A stretch of 44,708 nucleotides of DNA from a virus. Location: positions 1 through 44,708 of the IMG/VR virus record IMGVR_UViG_3300035698_016251, one strand, 5' to 3'. Position 1 is the stretch's first letter. Every line of letters starts with the position of its first letter. The notes under the pieces were generated by a model, which had not been told where the DNA came from, did not search any database, and saw nothing but the letters and a program-made list of their open reading frames with translations. Of this stretch, positions 16,185 to 24,361 are shown piece by piece. Both the position numbers and the translations under genes were made by a program.

Positions 16185-17688
16185 ATTTTCTAAATTTCAA
16201 GTCAAAAAAAAGATTGCACATCTTTTAAGGCACCCAAACGCTAAGTTTAAGGATTTGGCGGAGTTCTGCTTTCGAGATACCAAAACTCAATTAAAAATTT
16301 TATTGGCAGAGCATCATTTGAGGATGCATAACTTTATTGACCGGGCACACTCGCGGGGTTATGCAAATGTGGCAATTGAAGCTCATATTGAATCAGGTAA
16401 AACGCAAACAATAGCGGTACAAAGAGCATCAAGAGAAGTAGGAAATGACAAGAATATTCGTATCAGAATTTGTTCAGCAAATGATGGAATTGCAGTTTTA
16501 AGAGTAGGGGCTATTGGTAATATAATCAGGTACAATGAAAATTATAAATTAGTATATCCAAAAATAAAACCTTCAAGTAAATGGGGGGAATCAGCATTTA
16601 GAGTAGAAGGTACTCCAATTGAATCAACCGATTATACAGTGCAAGGTGCAGGAGTAAATAGCTCTGTTCTAGGTGGTGGTACTGACTTATTAATTTTTGA
16701 TGATCCTTGTGATTTAAAGAATAGTTTAAATGTCCATGTGCAAAAGAAAACTATCCTGATGATCCGGCAAATGTGGCTGTCCAGAGTGAGGAGAGGGGGA
16801 CGTGTCTGGTGGATAGGGACCCCAATGCATAGAAAAGATGCCATGAAAGTTATCACTAAACGATGGCAAAGATTATCCATGCCAGTTAAAGAGGATCTCA
16901 CTTGCATGGAAGTTTATGAGAATGATTTAAAGGTGGATGAAATTCCCTTATGGTCATTGAAGAATGCACAAATGATGAAGGATTATAAAAGAGAGTTTGG
17001 TAGTACTAACTTCAATGCAAACTTTAGATTGATTCCATTCAGTGAGGAGCTAAGTCTGTTCCAGCATTTTGATCAATGTGTTAGATATAATATTGATCCA
17101 AGAACCTTAAAATTTAAAGCGATGTATGGGGGAGTTGACATGTCCTCAAAAACCAGAGCTGGAACTGTTTTAATACTTGTAGGAATTACTATGGATGATG
17201 TGAAAGTTCCAGTTGAGGTAGTGTATATTGATGATCCAATTAAAATTGAAAGAGTGCTTGTTGGGTGGAAAGCAAAGTATGGTAAAGCAAAACAAGGCAC
17301 TGATTTAATTCGATTTCTTCATGTGGAAAATAACTCAATGCAGGATGTTTTAGTTGACATCTTGAAAGGCAAACGAATACTGCCAATTAAAGAATTTTTA
17401 ACTGGCAGAAATAAAGCGGATCCTTATGTAGGATTGCAATCGATGGATGTTGAGTTTGAAAATGGATACTGGCAAATCTGTGTGCCACATCCAAAAGACA
17501 GCGAATGCAATTGTGCCTTTTGCAAGTTGGTAGATTCAATGTCCATTTATCCAAATGGAATGCAGACAGATGATGTGATGGCATTCTGGTTTGCAAGGGA
17601 AGCATGTAGATGGGACTACAAGAAGCCAGCCCCTCCTTATGTTGAGACTGAGAAATTAGAGAGTGCAGGGATACTTCAGGGGTACTAA
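16177..17688 (+). CDS. terL: Terminase large subunit (ATPase/nuclease)
   Basis: 503 residues, normal for the family. The ATP-driven packaging motor that also cuts DNA. The Walker A position reads EAHIESGKTQT (68-78), a deviant loop with the Gly-Lys-Thr kept; Walker B with catalytic acid is LLIFDDP (171-177); the coupling motif is WWIGTPMHR (211-219). The RNase H-like nuclease has D321 in YGGVDMSS and a terminal acid in QTDDVMAFW near residue 465. The frame overlaps the preceding glycosyltransferase, so terL is transcribed with the tailoring cassette. Confidence 0.88.
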   Translation: MTKFSKFQVKKKIAHLLRHPNAKFKDLAEFCFRDTKTQLKILLAEHHLRMHNFIDRAHSRGYANVAIEAHIESGKTQTIAVQRASREVGNDKNIRIRICSANDGIAVLRVGAIGNIIRYNENYKLVYPKIKPSSKWGESAFRVEGTPIESTDYTVQGAGVNSSVLGGGTDLLIFDDPCDLKNSLNVHVQKKTILMIRQMWLSRVRRGGRVWWIGTPMHRKDAMKVITKRWQRLSMPVKEDLTCMEVYENDLKVDEIPLWSLKNAQMMKDYKREFGSTNFNANFRLIPFSEELSLFQHFDQCVRYNIDPRTLKFKAMYGGVDMSSKTRAGTVLILVGITMDDVKVPVEVVYIDDPIKIERVLVGWKAKYGKAKQGTDLIRFLHVENNSMQDVLVDILKGKRILPIKEFLTGRNKADPYVGLQSMDVEFENGYWQICVPHPKDSECNCAFCKLVDSMSIYPNGMQTDDVMAFWFAREACRWDYKKPAPPYVETEKLESAGILQGY

Positions 17689-17689
17689 A

Positions 17690-17714
17690 AGCAAAAAAGA
17701 CCCGGAGTTCCGGG
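17690..17714 (-). terminator. Intrinsic terminator of the minus-strand gene 17746-18090
   Basis: CCCGGAGTTCCGGG hairpin at 17701-17714. Read on the minus strand it is followed by TCTTTTTTGCTTTT, a good T-run. On the plus strand no T-run follows, so terL transcription would not stop here. Confidence 0.7.
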
Positions 17715-17745
17715 ACTAATAGGGGTAAAATATTTGAGGAGTTTT

Positions 17746-18090
17746 TTAGTTTGTCATTCCATTATCCCATTTGCCTTTTGCTGTTTCTTTTGCTATGTAT
17801 CTTTCAAGATATACTGGTTCTCGTTCATCGTGTGCATGATGCCAGTGATTTTGTGTATCGTTATCCCTCACATAATTATTTGCTTGATTGGGAGGCATCC
17901 CAGTTGCAATGATTTTGCTATTGATGATTCTAACCGGATCATCAATAAAATAATATCTGACTATTGTATAAGTCACTTCTGCCATCCGTTTGGGAGTGCT
18001 TTGATTTTCTAATTCAAATTCTGCTAAATAATCATCAGTAACTTCAAATTCAATACCTTCTGATTCTTTGATGTTGTCTGTCTTTGTCAT
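17746..18090 (-). CDS. Hypothetical acidic protein
   Basis: 114 residues, unrecognised. Acidic N-terminal half, then VTYTIVRYYFIDDPVRII and a His-rich segment (NHWHHAHDE) near residue 81-89. It stands alone in opposite orientation between terL and portal, with a consensus promoter, a good ribosome site (AAAGGAAAA) and its own terminator. Such solitary, strongly promoted genes are often carried accessory (moron-like) genes. Its 5' control region is nearly identical to that of the gene at 43892-44071. Confidence 0.65.
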   Translation of the reverse strand: MTKTDNIKESEGIEFEVTDDYLAEFELENQSTPKRMAEVTYTIVRYYFIDDPVRIINSKIIATGMPPNQANNYVRDNDTQNHWHHAHDEREPVYLERYIAKETAKGKWDNGMTN

Positions 18091-18222
18091 TTTCTTTTCC
18101 TTTGTTTCTTTGTTCTTTAAACTTACAAAAGTAATTGTAAACCTTTTTTCTAGCTATGTCAACCTTTTTTCTGAAATAATTTAAATCTTTTTTGATGCTC
18201 TGAAAGCACATTGTTTATCATA
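18088..18222 (-). repeat. Duplicated promoter/leader module, copy A
   Basis: From the start codon to about 130 bases upstream this region matches 44069-44203 closely: shared TTTCCTTTGTTTCTTTGTT leader, TTACAAAAGTAATTGTAAAC across the -10, TGTCAACCTTTTT across the -35, CTGAAATAATTTAAAT upstream of it and TTTATCA at the far end. Identity breaks down in the spacer and around the far upstream part. Confidence 0.75.
18134..18162 (-). promoter_or_regulatory. Consensus sigma-70 promoter (copy A)
   Basis: Minus strand: TTGACA (18162-18157), 17-base spacer, TACAAT (18139-18134). Start near 18127 and a leader of about 37 bases. The -10 box lies inside TTACAATTACTTTTGTAA, with six-base inverted arms, a plausible operator. 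Confidence 0.75.
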
Positions 18223-18269
18223 CTTACAAAGATTTCATATTCAAAATTTTAAAATTCTCTTGATACCGG

Positions 18270-18299
18270 TTGGCTTTATCTATTCCTTTATGGTATAAA
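18270..18299 (+). promoter_or_regulatory. Extended -10 promoter directly before the portal gene
   Basis: TTGGCT (18270-18275), 18-base spacer ending in TGG, TATAAA (18294-18299). The expected start point, seven bases on, is the A of the portal ATG at 18306. No ribosome site is seen before that ATG, so the transcript may be leaderless. Confidence 0.4.
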
Positions 18300-18305
18300 T
18301 GAAAC

Positions 18306-19598
18306 ATGGCAGGTGATCTTCTAAAGAGAATCAAAAGTTTGGAAAGCGCAGAGGCTTTTTATCTAAATGCATTCACTGACACTTTAGCGGATACTGATAA
18401 GATCATTTCCACTAAAGGCAGTGGGTACTTCACTTATTATGATGAAATGATTGATGCTGATGCAGTACTTGCTGGTCTGCTTGATAATCGTGTGGATGCG
18501 GTCACAGCATTATCTTGGATAGTTGAACCTGCTTCAGATAGTACATATGATATAGACCAAGCAGAATGGATCACTCAATTATTGAATGATTTATCTTTTT
18601 TTAATATTTACCAAGATGCGATTTTAGGTGGAGCCTTAAGAAATGGCTTCAGTGTTCAACTTGTGAATTGGGATTTAGCAGATGGAAAGTATGTGCCTTT
18701 AGAATTAATCTCATGTAATCCTAATTATTTTAAATTCAATCCTCTCACCTATGAGTTGGAATTTAAATCCAACAAATTAGTCAATACTTGGGGACCTGTT
18801 GATCCCTATCGTTTCCTTGTCCTTTCTAATCGACCAAGATATTCAAATCCTTATGGCGTATCTCTTTTGAGATCACTTTTTTGGCTCTGGTGGTTCAAGC
18901 ATTACGGTTTCATGTGGTGGATGCAAGCAGCTGAAAGAGGAGCCGTTGTTACTCCAGTAGGCAGTTATGATGAAGATGCTACTCCAGAAGATGTTGAAAC
19001 ATTAAAATTAGCCTGTAAACATTTCCTTGGCAATAAGTATATTGTCAAGATGGAAAAACACACTATAGATTTTCCTGATATTAAGACTGATCCAACTTTA
19101 ACTGAAAAACTTATCTCCATGATAAATGAAGACATGCGTTTCAGGGTAGAAGGATCTGTATTAGCGAGTGGTACGTCTAATTCAGGGAGCAGAGCATTAG
19201 GGCAGGTGCATGAAAAACGTTCGCAAGCTAGAAAGGAATCAGATGCTAAAGCGGTAATGACCGTTGTAAATGAACTGATTTCTTGGATCATGGATTTAAA
19301 TTTTGGGCAGACAAGAGAATTACCTAAATTTGTGTTGCAGTATGAATTGCAAAAAGAAGGGGCAGAGGTAAGAGCTAATTTAGAAACCGCAGCTAAATTA
19401 AATCTTCCAATCTCCATTGAAACCGCAGCTAAAGAATTACAACTACCTTTAGCAAAAGAAGGGGAAGAGATTATTAAACTTTCTCCAGATACATCTTCTA
19501 TGTTTGATGTAAAAGATTCTGATGTTAATGATGAAGTGGATGAAATTGAAGAGCTCTTAAAAAAAAACTTTTCTTTCAATTTAGACGAAACCTCTTAG
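18306..19598 (+). CDS. Portal protein, Mu gp29-like (DUF935)
   Basis: 430 residues. Forms the dodecameric ring through which DNA enters the capsid. DUF935 features: VLAGLLDNRVDAVTALSWIVEP around 53-74, NPYGVSLLRSLFWLWWFKHYGFMWW around 182-206 and the AERGAVV helix start, plus SRALGQVH around 297-304. The last part is acidic. The 3' end holds the slippery heptamer A AAA AAC at 19562-19568; the MuF reading frame lies in -1 from there and overlaps the portal stop. No ribosome site is visible upstream of the start codon. Confidence 0.82.
   Translation: MAGDLLKRIKSLESAEAFYLNAFTDTLADTDKIISTKGSGYFTYYDEMIDADAVLAGLLDNRVDAVTALSWIVEPASDSTYDIDQAEWITQLLNDLSFFNIYQDAILGGALRNGFSVQLVNWDLADGKYVPLELISCNPNYFKFNPLTYELEFKSNKLVNTWGPVDPYRFLVLSNRPRYSNPYGVSLLRSLFWLWWFKHYGFMWWMQAAERGAVVTPVGSYDEDATPEDVETLKLACKHFLGNKYIVKMEKHTIDFPDIKTDPTLTEKLISMINEDMRFRVEGSVLASGTSNSGSRALGQVHEKRSQARKESDAKAVMTVVNELISWIMDLNFGQTRELPKFVLQYELQKEGAEVRANLETAAKLNLPISIETAAKELQLPLAKEGEEIIKLSPDTSSMFDVKDSDVNDEVDEIEELLKKNFSFNLDETS
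19562..19568 (+). promoter_or_regulatory. Candidate -1 frameshift site A AAA AAC (portal to MuF)
   Basis: Within a run of nine A (19559-19567) the portal codons are TTA AAA AAA AAC, so the heptamer is in the correct phase. A -1 slip continues at CTT (19568) in the MuF frame, which is open from 19550 to 21115. Fusion product: 421 portal residues plus 515 MuF residues. An assembly indel in the A-run, which would make this one continuous gene, is the main alternative. Confidence 0.5.
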
Positions 19599-21115
19599 GC
19601 AAACAACAAATTGAAATAATTAAATTTTACGAGAAGAAAGCAGTAGCAGAGGGTGTTAATTTATATGATAACTGGCGTTGGCAAATTCAATTGTGGTTAT
19701 CTGCGCAGGGTGATTTAACAAACGCCTTTACTTATGCTGATTTCTTCACATTACAGGATCATTCATTAGCCTATCATTTATATAGTAGAATGCTGTATGT
19801 GCTCCTTTCCTCGTTTCATGGTGTGTATGAACTTCCTACAATTAAAAAAGAATTTGATTTAAAGAATTTTTTAGCAGCTGGAGTTTGGGTGAAATTGCCT
19901 CCTGAAGAGGCATACAATTTCTTTAAAGATAAACATGTTTTAACCAGACCTGAGTTTGATAAGCTGGATGATTTTACAAGGCAATCTGCTTTCACAGCTG
20001 CAAATATTTCCAAGCGTACACTTGAAAAGAATTTGAAACCAGCAATTGAACAGGCAATACTAGAGGGATGGTCACTTCCTACATTAAAAAAGAATCTGGA
20101 TCAAGTTCTAACAACTAATGCTCATATAGAAAATATATATCGTACAAACATTCAGAGTGCTTATAATCATGGTCACATGGAGGGAATTTATTCTCTAAAG
20201 GATCCAATACCGGGGTACCAATTTTACGCTGTAGTTGATGATAGAACTACAGATATTTGTTCTTCAAGGGATGGAATGATTTTTAAAACTGCAGAGGTTG
20301 GTGAATCAGGAGAAATTCCACCACTTCATTATAGGTGCAGGTCTACTATAATTCCAATTTTTGCAGATCAAATCAAAGGCATGGGAGGATACACAACAGA
20401 CCCCTCTTCTATTCCACCTTTAACTGGCTTTGGTGGATTCACTCCTCAATTGAAGCATAAAGCCCCTGTTCCGGTGATTCCAACTCCTACAATTCCAACT
20501 CCTACAGGTATTGCACCTAAAGGCGTTACACAAAGGGCTTTTAAAGAAATACCAGAACTGAATGCAGATATGATGCATGACATAGGTCGATTTGAGAACT
20601 ATAGAACAGGGACTTATGGAACATTTGGACCTTCCCCCCCTGTAGAATCTGGAGCTGTGTATTTACAACCAAAAGTTACCGCCGGTAAATTAACAAGACA
20701 CTTTAGAAAATTAAAAGGCAATGCTCATTCTGTTTCTTTGCATTATCCAAGAGAAGAAAAAAAAGTTTTTATGATTCATACACATCCAATACACAATACT
20801 CCATCCGCACAAGATGCCCATCTTATGCTTACAGGGGATATAGATGTAAGTGATATTGTTTCAGATGATTATGTAATTACTATGAGAAAAATTACTTCGG
20901 GTAAAGTCTATACACAAGATGGTGTTGTAGGTACATTTAAAGAATTTGATGACACTATATATGAGAGTGTCAGTGCTAAATGGAATGCATTGAGTGATAT
21001 TAAGCAGGCATCTACTTTATTAGATGATGTCCAGTTTAAGGCTATCAAGGAATATGGCATAGAACATAATTTATATACATTGACTAAACTTAAACGTGAG
21101 GAATTTGGAATATGA
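19568..21115 (+). CDS. MuF/gp7-like minor head protein with C-terminal JAB-like domain
   Basis: The frame has no ATG or GTG near its beginning; the first usable codon is TTG at 19691, without ribosome site. The 41 codons before it (QQIEIIKFYEKKAVAEG and so on) look like real protein, so the start shown follows the -1 slip. Counting from 19691: the MuF core spans roughly 100-222, with VVDDRTTDICSSRDG at 181-195 and PPLHYRCRSTI at 210-220; a Pro-rich linker with IPTPT repeats at 259-275; then a domain with HTHP at 363-366, Ser372 and Asp375, resembling a JAB/MPN metallopeptidase (HxHP...SxxD). MuF proteins join the portal inside the capsid and often carry C-terminal effector domains that are injected. 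Confidence 0.75.
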   Translation, partial: LFFQFRRNLLGKQQIEIIKFYEKKAVAEGVNLYDNWRWQIQLWLSAQGDLTNAFTYADFFTLQDHSLAYHLYSRMLYVLLSSFHGVYELPTIKKEFDLKNFLAAGVWVKLPPEEAYNFFKDKHVLTRPEFDKLDDFTRQSAFTAANISKRTLEKNLKPAIEQAILEGWSLPTLKKNLDQVLTTNAHIENIYRTNIQSAYNHGHMEGIYSLKDPIPGYQFYAVVDDRTTDICSSRDGMIFKTAEVGESGEIPPLHYRCRSTIIPIFADQIKGMGGYTTDPSSIPPLTGFGGFTPQLKHKAPVPVIPTPTIPTPTGIAPKGVTQRAFKEIPELNADMMHDIGRFENYRTGTYGTFGPSPPVESGAVYLQPKVTAGKLTRHFRKLKGNAHSVSLHYPREEKKVFMIHTHPIHNTPSAQDAHLMLTGDIDVSDIVSDDYVITMRKITSGKVYTQDGVVGTFKEFDDTIYESVSAKWNALSDIKQASTLLDDVQFKAIKEYGIEHNLYTLTKLKREEFGI

Positions 21116-21273
21116 TAAATAGTAAATTAAAAAATGATGATATTATTTCAAATGTAGATGATTCTGTTTCAGATGCTATATTTAAATTCTTTGAAGAAAA
21201 TGGACGTTACCCTGAAGGTGAAGAACTAGATAAAATCATTGAAACAGAACAACCTCCCCAAAAAGATGAATAA
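21112..21273 (+). CDS. Small acidic hypothetical protein
   Basis: 53 residues, starting at ATG overlapping the MuF stop by four bases (ATGA), with GAGG and TTGGAA upstream. Strongly acidic; middle part FKFFEENGRYPEGEELDKII resembles the small helix-turn found in many short phage proteins. It lies between MuF and the protease; role unknown. Confidence 0.55.
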   Translation: MINSKLKNDDIISNVDDSVSDAIFKFFEENGRYPEGEELDKIIETEQPPQKDE

Positions 21274-21290
21274 ATCCATTTTGTAAACCG

Positions 21291-21318
21291 TTGTGTATTT
21301 TTATTTCAATGGCATAAT
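21291..21318 (+). promoter_or_regulatory. Possible promoter before protease/capsid genes
   Basis: TTGTGT (21291-21296), 16-base spacer, CATAAT (21313-21318), with TATAAT overlapping just after. In the 72-base gap before the protease gene, giving a short leader with AAGGAG. Moderate match only. Confidence 0.35.
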
Positions 21319-21345
21319 ATAATTAGGCTATAAGGAGAAATAAAA

Positions 21346-22854
21346 ATGAAATTGGATAAAGATCCTTATCAGGTTGAGTATGAAGCAATTCAAGAAGTTG
21401 AAGTGTTGCGTGAAGGCACTTGGAATGGACGTGAGTATGATGCTTCATTTATAGAAGATATTTCAGCAACTTATGATCCCAATGTTCTTAGAGCTCCATT
21501 ACAAAGAACTCATTGGGGGGATGGTGCATCCGGTGCAATAGGGCACATATTGGATTTAAAAGTAAAAGATGATTTATCACCTGATGGTGAAATTTCTTTA
21601 GTAGCGGATGTAGGATTTTTAAAAGAGGGAGTAGACTTAATTGAATCTGGACAAATCAATGAACGATCTATTTCTTGGTCAGATTGGTATCCTATGAATG
21701 GACTTCCTTATATGCTCCATTTGATGATAATTGGTGATTCTAATCCTGCATCAGTGGGCATGGAACCAATTAAATTTGTACCGGATAAAAAGGAAAAAGC
21801 AACAATTGAAAAATTAGCGAATACTTCTTTAGAAGGGGAGTTAGGACTTTCATGGACTGCTAATGAAGAAGAGTTTAATTTCCGTGTAAGAGTAAATAGT
21901 AGATTTAAAGATGGAACGATGCGTGATGTATGGTTGGATAAAAAAGCCGGAATTAAATCTGTTGTTGGTAAATTAAACCCTGCGTATTTAGCAGAAGATC
22001 AAAATCCTGAATCTTTATTTAAGAAAAGTATTACATTTTTAAAAAGTAAAGATTGGACTTTCAAACGAGCGAAGGAATGGGTATCAGCCCAAAAAGAAAA
22101 TGGAAATTTAACAATGGAATTTATTATGCAAAAAGATCAAGATGAAATAAATAGTAAACATTTAAATAAAATTACTACTCCAGATATATCTGGAACAAAT
22201 CCTATTGAAACAAGGAGCAAAGACATGAACGATGAGGTTGAGAAAGTTCAAGATGATTCAGGCAATCCGCCCATTATACCAGAATCAGATCCCACACCAG
22301 CACCTATACTTACGAGTGGCACAGTGAATTACACTGTGGAACCTGATAGTGCAACTGATCTTGAACGAAAGAACACCATACTTTCAGAAGAATTAAAGGA
22401 ACAAACTGAAAAGAATCTTCAGTTAAAACTGCAATTAGCAGATAAGCTTCAGCAAAATGTAATTAAGCTAAAAGCCCAAACCATAGAAACTGAAGTAGAT
22501 CAACTCTTAGTAGATGAGTATATTACCCCAGCTTATAAAGAGCAGGGTCTTGTACAAATTTTAGCTGCACTTCCTGAAGACACTTTTGAACTTAAGGGTA
22601 AGACAATAACTTATAGGGATGCTCTCTATAGGTTATTTGAGTTTAATGGCAAGCTTAAAATTAAGCATGAATTTAAATCCAAAATGACTCCATTAGGCAA
22701 ATCAGGTGAAGATGAATTTTCAGCTTTAGAAGCTGAGGGAAAATCAAACAACACTGATCTTGCTAGATTGGCAACTAAGATTTCGGATGATGAAAGTATT
22801 AGTTATGAGGATGCACTTCCAAAAGCACTTAAACAAAGTGGAGGTCAAATATAA
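21346..22854 (+). CDS. Head maturation protease with C-terminal scaffold
   Basis: 502 residues. The N-terminal part has the phage head-protease layout: VLREGTWNGREYDASFIEDI at 20-39, RTHWGDGASGAIGHILDL with a candidate catalytic His at 54-71, and LIESGQINERSISW with a candidate Ser at 98-111. Residues 175-275 form a linker, and from about 294 a coiled-coil scaffold follows (LERKNTILSEELKEQTEKN). This matches Mu gpI/gpZ, where a protease and its in-frame internal scaffold share a gene. AAGGAG precedes the ATG. Its end overlaps the next gene by one base. Confidence 0.75.
   Translation: MKLDKDPYQVEYEAIQEVEVLREGTWNGREYDASFIEDISATYDPNVLRAPLQRTHWGDGASGAIGHILDLKVKDDLSPDGEISLVADVGFLKEGVDLIESGQINERSISWSDWYPMNGLPYMLHLMIIGDSNPASVGMEPIKFVPDKKEKATIEKLANTSLEGELGLSWTANEEEFNFRVRVNSRFKDGTMRDVWLDKKAGIKSVVGKLNPAYLAEDQNPESLFKKSITFLKSKDWTFKRAKEWVSAQKENGNLTMEFIMQKDQDEINSKHLNKITTPDISGTNPIETRSKDMNDEVEKVQDDSGNPPIIPESDPTPAPILTSGTVNYTVEPDSATDLERKNTILSEELKEQTEKNLQLKLQLADKLQQNVIKLKAQTIETEVDQLLVDEYITPAYKEQGLVQILAALPEDTFELKGKTITYRDALYRLFEFNGKLKIKHEFKSKMTPLGKSGEDEFSALEAEGKSNNTDLARLATKISDDESISYEDALPKALKQSGGQI
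22225..22854 (+). CDS. Internal in-frame scaffold protein
   Basis: An ATG at codon 294 of the protease gene (MNDEVEKV) is preceded by AAGGAG at 22212-22217, spacing seven bases, an unusually good ribosome site inside a gene. It would yield a 209-residue protein starting where the coiled coil begins, as in lambda Nu3 and Mu Z. Inferred from sequence only. Confidence 0.6.
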   Translation: MNDEVEKVQDDSGNPPIIPESDPTPAPILTSGTVNYTVEPDSATDLERKNTILSEELKEQTEKNLQLKLQLADKLQQNVIKLKAQTIETEVDQLLVDEYITPAYKEQGLVQILAALPEDTFELKGKTITYRDALYRLFEFNGKLKIKHEFKSKMTPLGKSGEDEFSALEAEGKSNNTDLARLATKISDDESISYEDALPKALKQSGGQI

Positions 22855-23303
22855 TGACACAATTACATCGTGAAACAGTTGAAAAGCATTATAAGAAAGT
22901 TTGGGGGCAGGTGCGTAGAATAGCAGAGACATTGATTGATGAAGGGGACATTCTTCAATTTGGATCGGCAGAGCATTTAGTTATAGCTGGTACTGCTCGT
23001 ACTACTGTCCCTATGGGAGTGGCACTCAACACAGTTACTACTCTACAAATTGCAGCTTACGCAGCTGATTCCAGTATTATTGCCCCTGTAGAAGTAGATG
23101 TTCAAGTCGCAGGATTTGCTGTATTACTCGCAGGAGCTGCGGTTACAATAGGTCAATTTATTGTATCAGATGCAAACGCTCGTGGTGTTCCTGCTACTGG
23201 TGATGGCGGAGATGAAATTGTAGGTAAAGCCTATAAAACCGCAGCTGCAAATGGTGATGAATTCCATATACTTATTAACTTAATTCCTTCCCATGCACAC
23301 TAA
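22854..23303 (+). CDS. DUF2190-like capsid cement/decoration protein
   Basis: 149 residues. After a helical leader, a Gly/Ala/Val-rich beta structure (RTTVPMGVALNTVTT, VQVAGFAVLLAGAAVTIGQFIVSD, GKAYKTAAANGDEFHILI) matches the small DUF2190 proteins that decorate phage capsids. It lies directly before the major capsid gene, the usual place, and its start overlaps the scaffold stop (TAATG). Confidence 0.65.
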   Translation: MTQLHRETVEKHYKKVWGQVRRIAETLIDEGDILQFGSAEHLVIAGTARTTVPMGVALNTVTTLQIAAYAADSSIIAPVEVDVQVAGFAVLLAGAAVTIGQFIVSDANARGVPATGDGGDEIVGKAYKTAAANGDEFHILINLIPSHAH

Positions 23304-23327
23304 CCATGGGTAGATAGGAGGCATTAA

Positions 23328-24350
23328 ATGCCCGGAGAACCAACTATAGATCAAGTACACATTGATGCAGCTTTGACAAAACTTGCGATTCAAAAATTCT
23401 TTATGGATCCATCAAGATTTGTTGCATCAGCAATTGCCCCTGCTATTACAGTGGAGAGTGCAGGTGGTAAATATTTTGTAGAGGATCCACGCCCTGTAGC
23501 AGGGGACGAGCATGAAACTGAAATTATGTATGGGGATGTTTCTCCAGAACTCAATTTCAAATTTGAAAAGAAGTCTTATGGTACTAATTTGGAAGCACTG
23601 AAGGTAGTTCTTCCTGATGGTACTGCTAAGAATGCTGATCAAGTTCTTCGAAAGAAACTTCAAGGAATTGACAAGTTAGTCAATAGATTTGCAGTTAAAC
23701 GAGAGCGAGAATTAGCTGGTTTAGTAACCGAATCTGATTCTTATGAAGGTGGGGATACTGGTGCTCATTGGATTACTGCAGCTGGATTTTGGACAGGAGC
23801 AGTTGATCCTAAAGTTGATATTGATGCAGCAATTGACGCTGTGGAAATAGCATCAGGTGTTACACCTAACACAATGCTCTGTTCCCCTAATGCGTACAAT
23901 ATTTTAACCCGCAATGAGGAAATCAAAGAGCTTATTAGATATACTTCCCCAAGTGCCGAGCAGTATTTAAGAAAGGGCATTATTGGTGGGGAGTTGTTCA
24001 ATTTGAATTTAATCAAAGCTGGTGCAGTGTATAATGAGAATGCACCACTTGAAGCAATTTCTATGGGCAGAATCTGGGGCAATGAAACCACTGATGCAGG
24101 ATCAACATGGGCACTGATTTGTTATGTAGACCCTAGTCCTGTTGGTGGAGCAGAGCCGTGGACATCAACGTTTGCAGCTCAGTTCGTCTGGAATATGAAC
24201 AATGTATCCCCTGAGCTTATGGGTAGATTGTTGACTTATAGATTGCCTGAAAGAGAGGCTACAGCCTATGATTTCAGAACTGATTTTGAAATTCAGCTTA
24301 CAAATAATTTGGCAGGAGCTATGATAGTTGGATTAGCTGATGTCACATAG
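23328..24350 (+). CDS. Major capsid protein
   Basis: 340 residues. Forms the capsid shell (HK97-type or lambda E-like fold expected). The layout FMDPSRFVASAIAPAITVESAGGKYFVEDPR at 25-55, SYGTNLEALKVVLPD and DFEIQLTNNLAGAMI near the end are typical. Preceded by a strong AGGAGG. Position after decoration protein and before connectors supports the call. Confidence 0.82.
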   Translation: MPGEPTIDQVHIDAALTKLAIQKFFMDPSRFVASAIAPAITVESAGGKYFVEDPRPVAGDEHETEIMYGDVSPELNFKFEKKSYGTNLEALKVVLPDGTAKNADQVLRKKLQGIDKLVNRFAVKRERELAGLVTESDSYEGGDTGAHWITAAGFWTGAVDPKVDIDAAIDAVEIASGVTPNTMLCSPNAYNILTRNEEIKELIRYTSPSAEQYLRKGIIGGELFNLNLIKAGAVYNENAPLEAISMGRIWGNETTDAGSTWALICYVDPSPVGGAEPWTSTFAAQFVWNMNNVSPELMGRLLTYRLPEREATAYDFRTDFEIQLTNNLAGAMIVGLADVT

Positions 24351-24361
24351 GAGTAGTTATT

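Noticed and set aside
19691-21115. TTG at 19691 as the natural MuF start
   Set aside because: No ribosome site, and upstream codons in the frame look like protein; the frameshift explanation is preferred, though not proven.
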